Of a DNA stretch of 64,000 bases, positions 17,479 to 26,396 are shown in pieces. This DNA comes from Sphingorhabdus sp. 109 (lineage in GTDB: Bacteria > Pseudomonadota > Alphaproteobacteria > Sphingomonadales > Sphingomonadaceae). The DNA is taken from positions 3,301,898-3,365,897 of the forward strand of contig NZ_LR732707.1 in the NCBI RefSeq assembly GCF_902506555.1, written 5' to 3'. Under the pieces are notes generated by a model. That model worked only from the letters and a program-made list of their open reading frames with translations. It was not told the DNA's origin and did no database searches. The position numbers were made by a program, and so were the translations under genes. Each line of letters begins with the position of its first letter. Position 1 is the stretch's first letter.

Positions 17479-18816
17479 TCAGTCCGAGCCGTTTGGTCCT
17501 GCCGGGCCAATGGCCGGCTCCGATCCGGCCTGCAATATGACAGTCCCGCCTTCCGGCAAGGACTTGATATGGAGATCGCGCTGCGGGAACGGAATTTCGA
17601 CACCATGTTCCTTGAACAGATCCCAGACCCTTTTCAAAATTGCCGCTCTGAAATTGCCGACACCGGATTGCGGGTCCTTGATCCAGCACCGAATCTCGAA
17701 ATTGACGCTATTGTCGCCAAATTCAAGCATCCAGACAACCGGTTTGGGATGATTGAGTACCCGCGGCACATCGACACAAGCCTGTTTCATCAGCTCGATC
17801 GCCTGATCCATGTCGGTATTATAGGATACGCCGACCGGAATGCTGATCCGGACGTTGGGGCTCGAATAGGACCAGTTTTCCACTTCGCGGGTCATCAAAT
17901 CCTCGTTCGGAATCAGATGTTCCTTGCCCGCACGCGTCAGGACGGAAACGGCGCGCACGCCGATCTTGTTGACCCAGCCATAGGTATTGCCAACCGCGAT
18001 CACATCCCCCGGTTTGATCGAGCGGTCCATCAGCAGGATGATCCCGGCGATCAAATTACCGATCGTCTTCTGCATGCCGAAGCCGATGGCGAGGCCGAAG
18101 GCACCAGAAAATACCGCGAGGGCTGTGAGATCGATCCCGACCACGTCGAGACCAAGCACAAAGGCTCCGGCCAATATCGAAACCGTAGCCAGTTTCTGCC
18201 CCAATACCTTTTGCGCGGCGTCGAGCTCGCTGTTGCTGATGATATAGGCCACCAGCTTCATCAGCACGCGGGCCACCGCCAGCAGAATGACGGCGGTCAT
18301 CGCCAGCGTGACAATCCAGAGCAGTGAGATCCGGCGGGAACCGAGGCTGAACCCGACCTTGTCCATCGCCAGGGTAATCGGCTCGATTCCGCCGACCAGC
18401 CCGGACCCGATGCTGACGAACAGGGCGAGGCCAATGGTTGTTCCCAACCAGTTCGGCATCCGTACGCCACGGATCAGGTCATTGGCGAACAGGCCGACGG
18501 TTATTGCAATGGTCAGTGAAAAGACGACTTGCGCAATCAGATACCAGGGATAGGCCGCCAGGAAAATGCCGCATAATATGAAGGTAGTGGCTCGGCGGGT
18601 CATGTCGCGGATGCGGCGGCCGGCAAGTTCGCTTTCATAACCGGCGCGCGCTTCCCAGAGGTGACGCAGTTTTGGACCGATATATTTGCTGAGATACCAG
18701 CCGGCGGTCAGCGCGAGAACCACCAGCCCCGCAGCGATGGCGCCTTGGATATATTGAACATTGCGCGGGATGTCGGGCGCAAAAGCTTCAATATATTTCA
18801 GCGCATTGTCGATCAT
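17479..18816 (-). CDS. MscS-family mechanosensitive ion channel
   Basis: A 445-residue inner-membrane protein with several helices, then the MscS pore-lining helix (AFSGAFGLAIGFGMQKTIGNLIAGI-type glycine/alanine pattern) and the beta domain with MDRSIKPGDVIAVGNTYGWVNKIGVRAV. The C-terminal alpha/beta domain follows. Such channels open under membrane tension to release solutes during hypo-osmotic shock. The ATG overlaps the stop of the upstream metC-like gene by four bases, so the two are translationally coupled. The C-terminal tail is glycine- and proline-rich. Confidence 0.92.
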   Translation of the reverse strand: MIDNALKYIEAFAPDIPRNVQYIQGAIAAGLVVLALTAGWYLSKYIGPKLRHLWEARAGYESELAGRRIRDMTRRATTFILCGIFLAAYPWYLIAQVVFSLTIAITVGLFANDLIRGVRMPNWLGTTIGLALFVSIGSGLVGGIEPITLAMDKVGFSLGSRRISLLWIVTLAMTAVILLAVARVLMKLVAYIISNSELDAAQKVLGQKLATVSILAGAFVLGLDVVGIDLTALAVFSGAFGLAIGFGMQKTIGNLIAGIILLMDRSIKPGDVIAVGNTYGWVNKIGVRAVSVLTRAGKEHLIPNEDLMTREVENWSYSSPNVRISIPVGVSYNTDMDQAIELMKQACVDVPRVLNHPKPVVWMLEFGDNSVNFEIRCWIKDPQSGVGNFRAAILKRVWDLFKEHGVEIPFPQRDLHIKSLPEGGTVILQAGSEPAIGPAGPNGSD

Positions 18817-20012
18817 GGGCTGACACTGTGATAATATTCGAAAGCTTTGGCAAGGTCCGCTATCAGATCAGCCGGGTCTTCCAGGCCTATGTTGAGCCGG
18901 ACCAGCGCTCCTCTTCGGGTCCATGGTACCGCGCTGCGATGCTTCGCGGGATCGACCGGCAGCGCGAGGCTTTCAAATCCGCCCCAGCTATATCCTATGC
19001 CAAACAGCGCCAGCGCATCGATGAAGACCGCACGGGAATGTTCGTCGGCATCGGCAAGCTCGAAGGAGAATAGTCCGGATGCCCCTTTAAAATCCCGTTT
19101 CCAGATATCGTGGCCCGGGCAATCGGGTAAGGCAGGGTGCAGGACCAGACCGACTTCGGACCTTTGCTTCAGCCACCGGGCGATTTCGAGTGCGCTGGCC
19201 TCGTGCTGGCGCAGGCGGACGTCCAGCGTCCGCAATCCGCGCGCGGCCAGATAGGCGTCATCCGGAGAAACCACCTGTCCCAGTTGCTGCGCGGTGCGCC
19301 GGAGCCGGGGCCAATATTTGTCATGGGTGGTGACCGCGCCCATCATCACATCGCTATGTCCGACAATATATTTTGTCGCTGCGGTTATGGCGATATCCAC
19401 GCCATGTTGCAGCGCCGGAAAAAATCGTGACGTTGCCCATGTGTTGTCGAGCAGGGTGACGATGCCTGCCGCGTTGGCCGCTTTGCAAATGGCTGGTACA
19501 TCCTGAACCTCGAAGGTCAGGCTGCCCGGGCTTTCCATCAATATGGCTTTTGTAGCGGGGCCGAACATTTCCGCAATATCCGCGCCGATAAGCGGATCAT
19601 AATAGCGGGCGGTGATGCCCATCCGCTTGAGAAAGGCATCAGCAAAGCTGCGGCTGGGATCGTAGCTGCTGTCGGTCAGCAGGATTTCGTCGCCGGGATT
19701 GAGCACAGCCAGCAACGCGCAGGATATGGCCGCAACGCCAGAAGGATAGAGCATCGTTCCGGCGGCGCCGGGCTCCATTTCGGTCAGCGCATCGGCCAGT
19801 GACCATTGAGTAGGCGAGCCGCGGCGACCGTAGAAAAACCGCCCGTCGTCATTGGTCTTCAGGCCTTCCCGGAGATCGGCGACATTCTCGTAAAGATGGG
19901 TGCTGCCCCGCCAGATAGGGGGATTGACCACGGCTCCGGTCCAATTTTTACGGCGACCGCCGGTAACAACCTGGGTCGCCGGTTTTTTCAAGCCGGAGTC
20001 ATCATCTGCCAA
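18813..20012 (-). CDS. metC: Cystathionine beta-lyase, PLP-dependent
   Basis: A 399-residue member of the Cys/Met metabolism PLP enzyme family. YPSGVAAISCALLAVL and SYDPSRSF form part of the cofactor site, and the Schiff-base lysine is in TAATKYIVGHSDVM. The C-terminal SWGGFESLALP supports the beta-lyase assignment. It would cleave cystathionine to homocysteine, pyruvate and ammonia, the penultimate methionine step, although some family members act on cystine or other thioethers. The start is a TTG at 20012; there is no alternative ATG near it. It follows sseA by 26 bases. Confidence 0.87.
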   Translation of the reverse strand: MADDDSGLKKPATQVVTGGRRKNWTGAVVNPPIWRGSTHLYENVADLREGLKTNDDGRFFYGRRGSPTQWSLADALTEMEPGAAGTMLYPSGVAAISCALLAVLNPGDEILLTDSSYDPSRSFADAFLKRMGITARYYDPLIGADIAEMFGPATKAILMESPGSLTFEVQDVPAICKAANAAGIVTLLDNTWATSRFFPALQHGVDIAITAATKYIVGHSDVMMGAVTTHDKYWPRLRRTAQQLGQVVSPDDAYLAARGLRTLDVRLRQHEASALEIARWLKQRSEVGLVLHPALPDCPGHDIWKRDFKGASGLFSFELADADEHSRAVFIDALALFGIGYSWGGFESLALPVDPAKHRSAVPWTRRGALVRLNIGLEDPADLIADLAKAFEYYHSVSP

Positions 20013-20038
20013 TTATCGTTCCAGCAGCGCCGGCATGT

Positions 20039-20875
20039 TCAGGCGGATTCTTTCGGGGTGTCGGCGTCGGCGCCCCATTCTGCCCAGCTGCCATCATAAA
20101 GCGCGGTCTTTTCTGCGCCCGCCAGTGCGGCAGCAAAAGAGACGACCGCTGCGGTCATGCCGGAGCCACAGGTCGTGACCAGAGGTTGGGAAAGATCGAT
20201 GCCGGCATCGCTGAAGATCGCCTTGATTTCGTCGCTGCTTTTCCATGTGCCGTCGGCGTTGAAGAAGTTGCTGTGCGGGATATTGGTCGATCCCGGAATA
20301 TGTCCGGAAGCAATGTTGCCGCGCGGGTCCGGAGTCTCGCCACTGAAACGATCGGCAGGGCGCGCATCGATGACCTGCTCGTCCTTGCTGTGCAGATTGG
20401 CGAGCATATCGGCCTTGGTACGGATATCCTTGTCGTCCTTCCAGACGGTGAAATGGCGGTGGCGCAAGGCCTCTTTGCCGCTTTCCAGCGGCCGGCCTTC
20501 GGCTTTCCACTTGGCAATGCCACCGTCGAGAATGGCGACTTCATGCGCTCCGAACATGGTCAGCATCCACCAGGCGCGCGCTGCGCTTTTGAGCGGGCTG
20601 TCATCATAGAGAACGACGCGGCTGCCATCGCCCAGGCCGAGCGATTGCATGCGGCTGGCAAATTTCTCCGCTGGCGGCAGCATGTTTTCGATCGGGTTAC
20701 TGCTGTCGGTCAGATCGCTGAGATCCATGAAGACCGCACCGGGAATATGGCCCGCTTCATATTCGGCGGCCGGATTACGACCGGCATCCGCCATGAATTT
20801 CGTCGCGTCCACGATACGCAGATCGGATGCGCCCAGTTCGTTGGCCAACCATTCGGTCGTTACCAGCAATTCCAT
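20039..20875 (-). CDS. sseA: 3-mercaptopyruvate sulfurtransferase
   Basis: A 278-residue tandem rhodanese. The N-terminal inactive domain contains IPGAVFMDLSDLTD, and the C-terminal domain carries the active-site loop CGSGMTA, the signature of mercaptopyruvate sulfurtransferases as opposed to thiosulfate-specific rhodaneses. The cysteine accepts a persulfide from 3-mercaptopyruvate. Together with the downstream metC-like gene it forms a small sulfur-amino-acid operon. The enzyme is probably cytoplasmic, since no signal peptide is seen. Confidence 0.92.
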   Translation of the reverse strand: MELLVTTEWLANELGASDLRIVDATKFMADAGRNPAAEYEAGHIPGAVFMDLSDLTDSSNPIENMLPPAEKFASRMQSLGLGDGSRVVLYDDSPLKSAARAWWMLTMFGAHEVAILDGGIAKWKAEGRPLESGKEALRHRHFTVWKDDKDIRTKADMLANLHSKDEQVIDARPADRFSGETPDPRGNIASGHIPGSTNIPHSNFFNADGTWKSSDEIKAIFSDAGIDLSQPLVTTCGSGMTAAVVSFAAALAGAEKTALYDGSWAEWGADADTPKESA

Positions 20876-21000
20876 ATTAAACTCCTCATGCCCGCAATTA
20901 TTTGCGCTACTCCAACCGCCGTTTAGCGACTCGATTTCAAGGCGTCGAGGCTATAACGCATTGCCGGACGAATCTACCGCTTATGTGCTTTTTCGGCAAT

Positions 21001-22539
21001 TCAGTTTCCCTGCAGCTGATCGAGGAAGCTTTTCGCCTGCCGACGGATGTCGTCTCGCGTTTGAGAATCCATTTTGCCCCACGTGCGGTAGGGCATTGCC
21101 AGGCGATTGTTATCGGCCAGCCTGTTCTGGTTGCGGTCGAGAAAGTCCCAGTACAGGGCGTTGAACGGGCAGGCGTTCTCGCCAACGCGCTTTGTCACGT
21201 CATAGTGGCATTTCTGACAGTAATCCGACATTTTGTGGATGTAATTGCCGGACGAAGCATATGGTTTGGATGCGATAATGCCGCCGTCGGCAAACTGGCT
21301 CATGCCCAGCGTATTGGGCAGTTCGACCCACTCATAGGCATCGGCATAGACTTCCAGATACCATTGGTGCACCGCTTGCGGATCGAGACCGGCGATCAGG
21401 GCAAAATTGCCCGTTATCATCAGCCGCTGGATGTGATGGGCATAAGCCAGATCGAGCGTCTGTCCAATGGCTTCGGACAGGCAGTGCATGTCGGTTTCAC
21501 CCGAATAGTAAAATTCCGGCAGAGGCCGTTTGGCCTTCAGAAAATTGCGTTCGACATAATCGGGACCCTCGCGCCAGTAGATGCCGCGTATATATTCGCG
21601 CCACCCGATGATTTGCCGGATAAACCCTTCGGCGGCGTTGAGCGGAACGTCACCGTCTCGATAGCGCTGCTCGACTTCGTGGCAGAGATCGAGCGGATCG
21701 AGCAGGCCCGAATTGATATAGGGAGACAGGATCGAGTGCCAGAGAAACGGCTCTCCGCTGAGCAGCGCATCCTGATAGTCTCCGAATCTGGGCAAGGCCT
21801 CGTCCAGAAATTTGCGTTTTTGCCGCATCGCTTCTTCATAGGTGACGGCAAAATGGAACTGCTCCAGTGACCCGGGATGACCGGAAAATTCTTCCGCCAC
21901 CATGGTCAGAACCTGTTCCGTTATGGCATCTGGCCGGAAGCGGATCGGCTGGGGAATGGACAGGTCGCCCCTGGCCGGTTTGCGATTGGCGCTGTCGTAA
22001 TTCCATTTGCCGCCTTCCGGCTTGCCGTCGCGGTCGATGAGGATTCCGGTCGTTCGCCGCATTTCGCGATAGAAATACTCCATCCGCAGTTGCTTTTTAC
22101 CGTCCGCCCAGTTTGTGAAATCCTGATGCGTCGCGATAAAGCGGCGATCCGGGCATATGGACACCGGGATGGCGAATTGGTCCTCCCAATTTTCGATCAT
22201 CGCCATGACCCGCCACTCACCGGCCTCGGTGATCCGGATGCGGTCGATGCGATGCCGCTCCAGCGCCCGCGCGATTTCTCCGGAAAAGCTGCCACGGTTG
22301 TCGGGGTCGGTCAGCTTCACATAATCGACGGACCATCCCCGCTCTGCCAGTGCCTTGGCATGGTGGCGCATGGCCGACAGGATATAGGCGATTTTGGCCT
22401 TGTGGTGCCGGACATAGGTCGTTTCGTCCTCGACCTCCATCATCAGCAAGATGCAGTCATCAGGGTTTTGCCCGTCCAGGGACGAGATATCCATCGACAG
22501 CTGATCGCCCAGTATCGGTATAAGAATTTTCTCTGACAT
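21001..22539 (-). CDS. phrB: Iron-sulfur bacterial cryptochrome / (6-4) photolyase
   Basis: A 512-residue member of the PhrB/FeS-BCP family (deoxyribodipyrimidine photolyase-related). The N-terminal domain opens with LIPILGDQLS. The C-terminal FAD domain contains GWREYIRGIYW and HHIQRLMITGNFALIAGLDP. Four cysteines match the [4Fe-4S] ligands of the family: one in MHCLSEA and a C-x2-C-x12-C set in YCQKC...ACPF. It would use light to repair (6-4) photoproducts. The ATG at 22539 is chosen because AAAAGG lies six bases upstream; an in-frame TTG exists at 22557. Confidence 0.92.
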   Translation of the reverse strand: MSEKILIPILGDQLSMDISSLDGQNPDDCILLMMEVEDETTYVRHHKAKIAYILSAMRHHAKALAERGWSVDYVKLTDPDNRGSFSGEIARALERHRIDRIRITEAGEWRVMAMIENWEDQFAIPVSICPDRRFIATHQDFTNWADGKKQLRMEYFYREMRRTTGILIDRDGKPEGGKWNYDSANRKPARGDLSIPQPIRFRPDAITEQVLTMVAEEFSGHPGSLEQFHFAVTYEEAMRQKRKFLDEALPRFGDYQDALLSGEPFLWHSILSPYINSGLLDPLDLCHEVEQRYRDGDVPLNAAEGFIRQIIGWREYIRGIYWREGPDYVERNFLKAKRPLPEFYYSGETDMHCLSEAIGQTLDLAYAHHIQRLMITGNFALIAGLDPQAVHQWYLEVYADAYEWVELPNTLGMSQFADGGIIASKPYASSGNYIHKMSDYCQKCHYDVTKRVGENACPFNALYWDFLDRNQNRLADNNRLAMPYRTWGKMDSQTRDDIRRQAKSFLDQLQGN

Positions 22540-22647
22540 GTCGGGCCTTTTGTACAATCAGGCGGCTTTTGACGATCTGTGCTTTGGGGCAGTATGAAAA
22601 TGGCGCTGGCTAATGACATGGCGCACGGGCTGCCCTAAAAGACCGCC

Positions 22648-23118
22648 ATGACCCATGATGACACCCAAAAACCCGCACCGAAATTTCTGGGAAAGGACAG
22701 CGCACTTCCTGCTTCGCCCGAGAGCGCTGTGCTGGATTATGTGCCCAACCCGCGCGCCGGCGAGCTCTATCTGACACGCTTTGCCGCGCCCGAATTCACC
22801 TCGCTTTGCCCGGTCACCGGCCAGCCGGATTTTGCGCATCTGGTCATTGACTATGCGCCGGGAGAGACCATCGTCGAGTCCAAGTCGTTGAAGCTGTTTC
22901 TGAGTTCCTTTCGCAATCATGCCGCCTTCCATGAAGACTGTACGGTCGGAATCGGCAGGCGGCTGTTTGACGAAATGAAACCCGAATGGCTGCGGATTGG
23001 TGGTTACTGGTATCCGCGCGGCGGCATACCGATCGACATTTTCTGGCAGTCGGGCGAGCCGCCCAAGGGGCTCTGGGTGCCGGATCAGGGCGTCGCGTCC
23101 TACCGGGGCCGTGGCTGA
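22648..23118 (+). CDS. queF: NADPH-dependent 7-cyano-7-deazaguanine reductase
   Basis: A 156-residue type I QueF. It reduces the nitrile preQ0 to preQ1 in queuosine synthesis. The active-site cysteine lies in [13 protein letters not shown], and the NADPH-binding signature is [15 protein letters not shown]. The product links to the gluQ gene at 5.7 kb, which modifies queuosine further. It overlaps the next gene by one base (TGATG). Confidence 0.95.
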   Translation: MTHDDTQKPAPKFLGKDSALPASPESAVLDYVPNPRAGELYLTRFAAPEFTSLCPVTGQPDFAHLVIDYAPGETIVESKSLKLFLSSFRNHAAFHEDCTVGIGRRLFDEMKPEWLRIGGYWYPRGGIPIDIFWQSGEPPKGLWVPDQGVASYRGRG

Positions 23119-24206
23119 TGCCGCATAAATTCTACGGCGGGCCGCTGTCCCTCTATTCGGGCAAGGCGCGGGCCTATCTCGACTGGAAAGGGGTGGATTA
23201 CGAGGAGATTCTCAGCACCACAGAGGTTTACAAGACGGTTATCGTCCCCAGAGTCGGTCGCCCCGTTATTCCCGTGATGGTGACCGACGGCGGCGAAACG
23301 CTTCAGGACACAACGCTGATTATCGATCATTTCGAAGCGACGACCGGCGGGCCGTCGGTCTATCCCGACACGCCGAAGCAGCGGCTGGTGGCGCTGCTGA
23401 TGGAAGTGTTCGGTGACGAATGGCTGGTGATCCCGGCGATGCACTATCGCTGGAACTATAATGAAGAATGGGTCTACGGCGAATTCGGGGCGGTTGCAGC
23501 CCCCGAAGCCAGCCGGGAGGAACAGCTTGTCATCGGCCGGGAGCGGGGCCAGACGTTCAAGGGTTTTTGTCCGATATTGGGGATTAACGAGCAGACCATC
23601 CCCGCGATCGAGGCAAGCTATGAAGCGCTTCTCGCCGATCTCGACCGGCATTTTGCCGAACATGACTATCTGCTGGGTTCGCGTCCTTCGATCGGCGATT
23701 ACGGTCTTATCGGTCCGCTTTATGCCCATTTATACCGCGATCCGGCATCGGGCGAGATCATGAAGCGGCTGGCGCCGAAGGTTGCCGGATGGGTCGAGCG
23801 GATGGTGAATGTGCAGCAGCCGCTATCGGGAGAATTTCTACCGGATGACGCGATCCCGTCGACCTTGATCCCGGTGCTGGAGCGGATGATGGCAGAGCAG
23901 ATGCCCTTCCTGCAGAAAACCAGCGATATGTTCGCCCGCTGGGCTGATGCCAATCGCGATACCGAAATTCCGCGTGCGGTCGGCATGGCCGATTTTTCCA
24001 TCGAGGGCGTGACCGGACAGCGGATCGCACCGCCGTTCAGCCTGTGGATGCTGCAACGCCCGCTGGACTATCACCGGGGATTGGCGGATGTTGAGAAGGC
24101 GGCGGCGGACGAATTTCTCTCGTCGGTTGACGGCGCAGGGGCCTTTACGAACTTTACGATGGACCAGCGATTGGCGTTCGAAAAATTCAAGCTTGTTCGC
24201 GGCTGA
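23118..24206 (+). CDS. Glutathione S-transferase family protein
   Basis: A 362-residue protein starting at an ATG that overlaps the queF stop. Residues 1-80 look like a thioredoxin-fold GST domain (LSLYSGKARAYLDWKGVDYEE, GRPVIPVMVTDGGETLQDTTLIIDHFE), followed by a long helical C-terminal part with a GST-C-like segment (YLLGSRPSIGDYGLIGPLYAHLY). It is longer than a standard GST of about 220 residues, as in several alphaproteobacterial paralogues. The substrate is unknown. Translational coupling to queF is probably incidental. Confidence 0.8.
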   Translation: MPHKFYGGPLSLYSGKARAYLDWKGVDYEEILSTTEVYKTVIVPRVGRPVIPVMVTDGGETLQDTTLIIDHFEATTGGPSVYPDTPKQRLVALLMEVFGDEWLVIPAMHYRWNYNEEWVYGEFGAVAAPEASREEQLVIGRERGQTFKGFCPILGINEQTIPAIEASYEALLADLDRHFAEHDYLLGSRPSIGDYGLIGPLYAHLYRDPASGEIMKRLAPKVAGWVERMVNVQQPLSGEFLPDDAIPSTLIPVLERMMAEQMPFLQKTSDMFARWADANRDTEIPRAVGMADFSIEGVTGQRIAPPFSLWMLQRPLDYHRGLADVEKAAADEFLSSVDGAGAFTNFTMDQRLAFEKFKLVRG

Positions 24207-24288
24207 TGTCGCGCGGCTTTCCCGGATTCAGCACCAGAATCGACTTTGCCCTATCAATCGGTCACGGTCATTCTTATATATTGTCGAT

Positions 24289-24690
24289 ATGAGCAGCATT
24301 TCACACCATCATAGCATCGCGATCGAACCGTCCGACATTGATTTCATGGGCCACGTCAATAATGCCAATTATCTGACCTGGGTGCAGGATGCTGTGGTCG
24401 CGCACTGGCAGAAATTTGCGCCCTCCGAAGCGGTCGCCGCCCATCTGTGGGTCGCGCTCAAGCACGAGATCACCTATCGCAAGCCGGCGTTTCTGGAAGA
24501 TGATGTGATCGCGGAAGTGTTGCTGGAAAAAGTCCACGGCGCGCGCGCTTTCTACAGCACGGTCATTCGGCGGGGTGAAGAGGTCCTGGCCGAAGTCCAG
24601 TCAAGCTGGTGCTGCATTGACGCCGACACTTTGCGCCCGACCCGCTTGGCAAAGGATATTGTCGCGCGTTTTCTGGGCAACAAAGACTAG
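24289..24690 (+). CDS. Acyl-CoA thioesterase, hotdog fold (YbgC/FadM-like)
   Basis: A protein of about 133 residues with the 4-hydroxybenzoyl-CoA thioesterase-type motif DIDFMGHVNNANYLTW, whose aspartate is catalytic in the family. It should hydrolyse acyl-CoA thioesters in the cytoplasm. The ATG at 24289 gives the normal family length; the frame extends upstream into the GST gene, where no better start is seen. It lacks a strong ribosome site. The substrate chain length cannot be predicted. Confidence 0.85.
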   Translation: MSSISHHHSIAIEPSDIDFMGHVNNANYLTWVQDAVVAHWQKFAPSEAVAAHLWVALKHEITYRKPAFLEDDVIAEVLLEKVHGARAFYSTVIRRGEEVLAEVQSSWCCIDADTLRPTRLAKDIVARFLGNKD

Positions 24691-24711
24691 CGACTACAGG
24701 GACAGCGCCGG

Positions 24712-26292
24712 TTAGCGCATTAACCCGCCGATCAGATTGCGGACGAAGCGTCCCGCAACCGGCCCCGCCAGATCCGTCACCACAGAACCGACGGCGGACG
24801 TCACGCCGGTCCGCACCGGGTTTGCCCGTGATTTTTTGCCGAGCATGGTCGATGCAGCCATGCCCGCTGCTGAACCCATGGCCACTTTTGTCCCGCGACT
24901 GAGTGCTTTTTCCCAGATGCTCTTGCTCTTGCGCGGCTGTTTGCGGACCTCTTCCTCGCCCTTTTCCTCAACCTCCTTGGCGGTTTCTGTCGCGTCGATC
25001 ACTTTTTGCGCCAGGATTTCCTCGGCGCTGTTCCGGTCTATCTCGGTATCATATTTGCCGTCATAAGGAGAGATGGAGTTGATGATCGCGCGTTCCTTTG
25101 CCGTGACCGGTCCGAGGCGGGACCGGGGAGGCTTGATCAGGGTCCGCTCGACGATCGAGGGCGCGCCGTCTTCCAGCAGGGTCGATACCAGCGCCTCGCC
25201 AACGCGCAATTCGGTAATGGCTTCCTCTACATCCAGATCAGGATTGATCCGGAACGTGTCGGCGGCGGCCTTGATCGCTTTCTTGTCGCGCGGGGTGAAG
25301 GCGCGCAGCGCGTGCTGCACACGGTTGCCGAGCTGGCCGGCAACTTCCTGCGGAATGTCGACCGGATTCTGGGTGACGAAATAGACGCCGACGCCCTTCG
25401 AACGGATCAGGCGCACAACCTGTTCGATTTTGTCTTCCAGGGCTTTCGGCGCATCGTCGAACAGGAGATGGGCTTCGTCAAAGAAAAAGACCAGTTTCGG
25501 CTTTTTCGGATCGCCGACTTCCGGCAGGCTTTCAAAAAGCTCGGCGAGCAGCCAGAGCAGGAAAGTGGCATAGAGTTTCGGGCTACGCATCAGCTGGTCG
25601 GCGGCGAGAATGTTGATATAGCCACGGCCCTGGTCATCGCATTTCAGGAAATCATCAATCTCCAGAGCGGGCTCGCCGAAGAATTGTCCCGCGCCCTGGC
25701 TGTCGAGCTGGAGCAGCTGGCGCTGAATGGCGCCGACGCTGGCCTTGCTGACATTGCCATATTTGGCGGACAGCTGCTTCGCATTTTCCGCCGTATAGGC
25801 GAGCATCGACTGCAGGTCGTCCAGGTTGAGCAGCAGCAATCCTTCTTCGTCGGCAAAGCGGAAAACAATATTGAGCACGCCTTCCTGTGTGTCGTTCAGG
25901 TCCATCAGGCGAGCAAGCAGCAGCGGTCCCATCTCCGTGATCGTGGTCCGGATCGGATGACCCTGTTTACCGTAGAGGTCCCAGAATATCGCCGGATTAT
26001 CGGAATAGGCGTAATCTTCCATGCCAAGTTCCTTGGCCCGTTCCTCCAGTTTGTCGGCATGTTTGAACTGGCCAGAACCGGCCATCGAAACACCGGACAG
26101 ATCGCCTTTCACATCGGCAACAAAAACGGGAACGCCGTTGGCCGAGAAGCTTTCGGCCAGCCCCTGCAGCGTGACCGTCTTGCCGGTACCGGTTGCGCCG
26201 GCAATCAGGCCGTGCCGGTTTGCGCGGGAGAGATTGAGGCTTTGCCGTTCGCCGCCGCCCAGTCCGAGAAAAATTTCTGTTGCATCGGCCAT
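24712..26292 (-). CDS. HerA-like helicase / DUF853-family ATPase (YjgR type)
   Basis: A 526-residue P-loop ATPase of the HerA-FtsK superfamily. Walker A is GATGTGKT near residue 33 and Walker B is [13 protein letters not shown]. An arginine-rich central region ([22 protein letters not shown]) matches YjgR-type DUF853 proteins. After about residue 430 a charged, glutamate-rich linker leads to a glycine/alanine-rich tail. It is predicted to be cytoplasmic; its biological role is poorly known and no NurA nuclease is adjacent. Confidence 0.87.
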   Translation of the reverse strand: MADATEIFLGLGGGERQSLNLSRANRHGLIAGATGTGKTVTLQGLAESFSANGVPVFVADVKGDLSGVSMAGSGQFKHADKLEERAKELGMEDYAYSDNPAIFWDLYGKQGHPIRTTITEMGPLLLARLMDLNDTQEGVLNIVFRFADEEGLLLLNLDDLQSMLAYTAENAKQLSAKYGNVSKASVGAIQRQLLQLDSQGAGQFFGEPALEIDDFLKCDDQGRGYINILAADQLMRSPKLYATFLLWLLAELFESLPEVGDPKKPKLVFFFDEAHLLFDDAPKALEDKIEQVVRLIRSKGVGVYFVTQNPVDIPQEVAGQLGNRVQHALRAFTPRDKKAIKAAADTFRINPDLDVEEAITELRVGEALVSTLLEDGAPSIVERTLIKPPRSRLGPVTAKERAIINSISPYDGKYDTEIDRNSAEEILAQKVIDATETAKEVEEKGEEEVRKQPRKSKSIWEKALSRGTKVAMGSAAGMAASTMLGKKSRANPVRTGVTSAVGSVVTDLAGPVAGRFVRNLIGGLMR

Positions 26293-26339
26293 CAGCGGAT
26301 CCCCTCAATCATATTGCAAAGCTGATCCCGACTTGACGC

Positions 26340-26368
26340 AAAAAAAAGGCCGGCGTCAAGCGCCGGCC
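26340..26368 (-). terminator. Rho-independent terminator of the degP-like gene
   Basis: On the minus strand, GGCCGGCG and CGCCGGCC form an eight-base GC stem with a five-base loop, followed directly by a run of T residues (the A-run at 26340-26347 on the plus strand). It lies 29 bases past the protease stop. Confidence 0.88.
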
Positions 26369-26396
26369 CTTGTCTGTTACATCTGTTTATATGCGT

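Noticed and set aside
25006..26325. 439-residue plus-strand frame opposite the HerA-like ATPase
   Set aside because: Shadow of the P-loop gene; no start site or motif.
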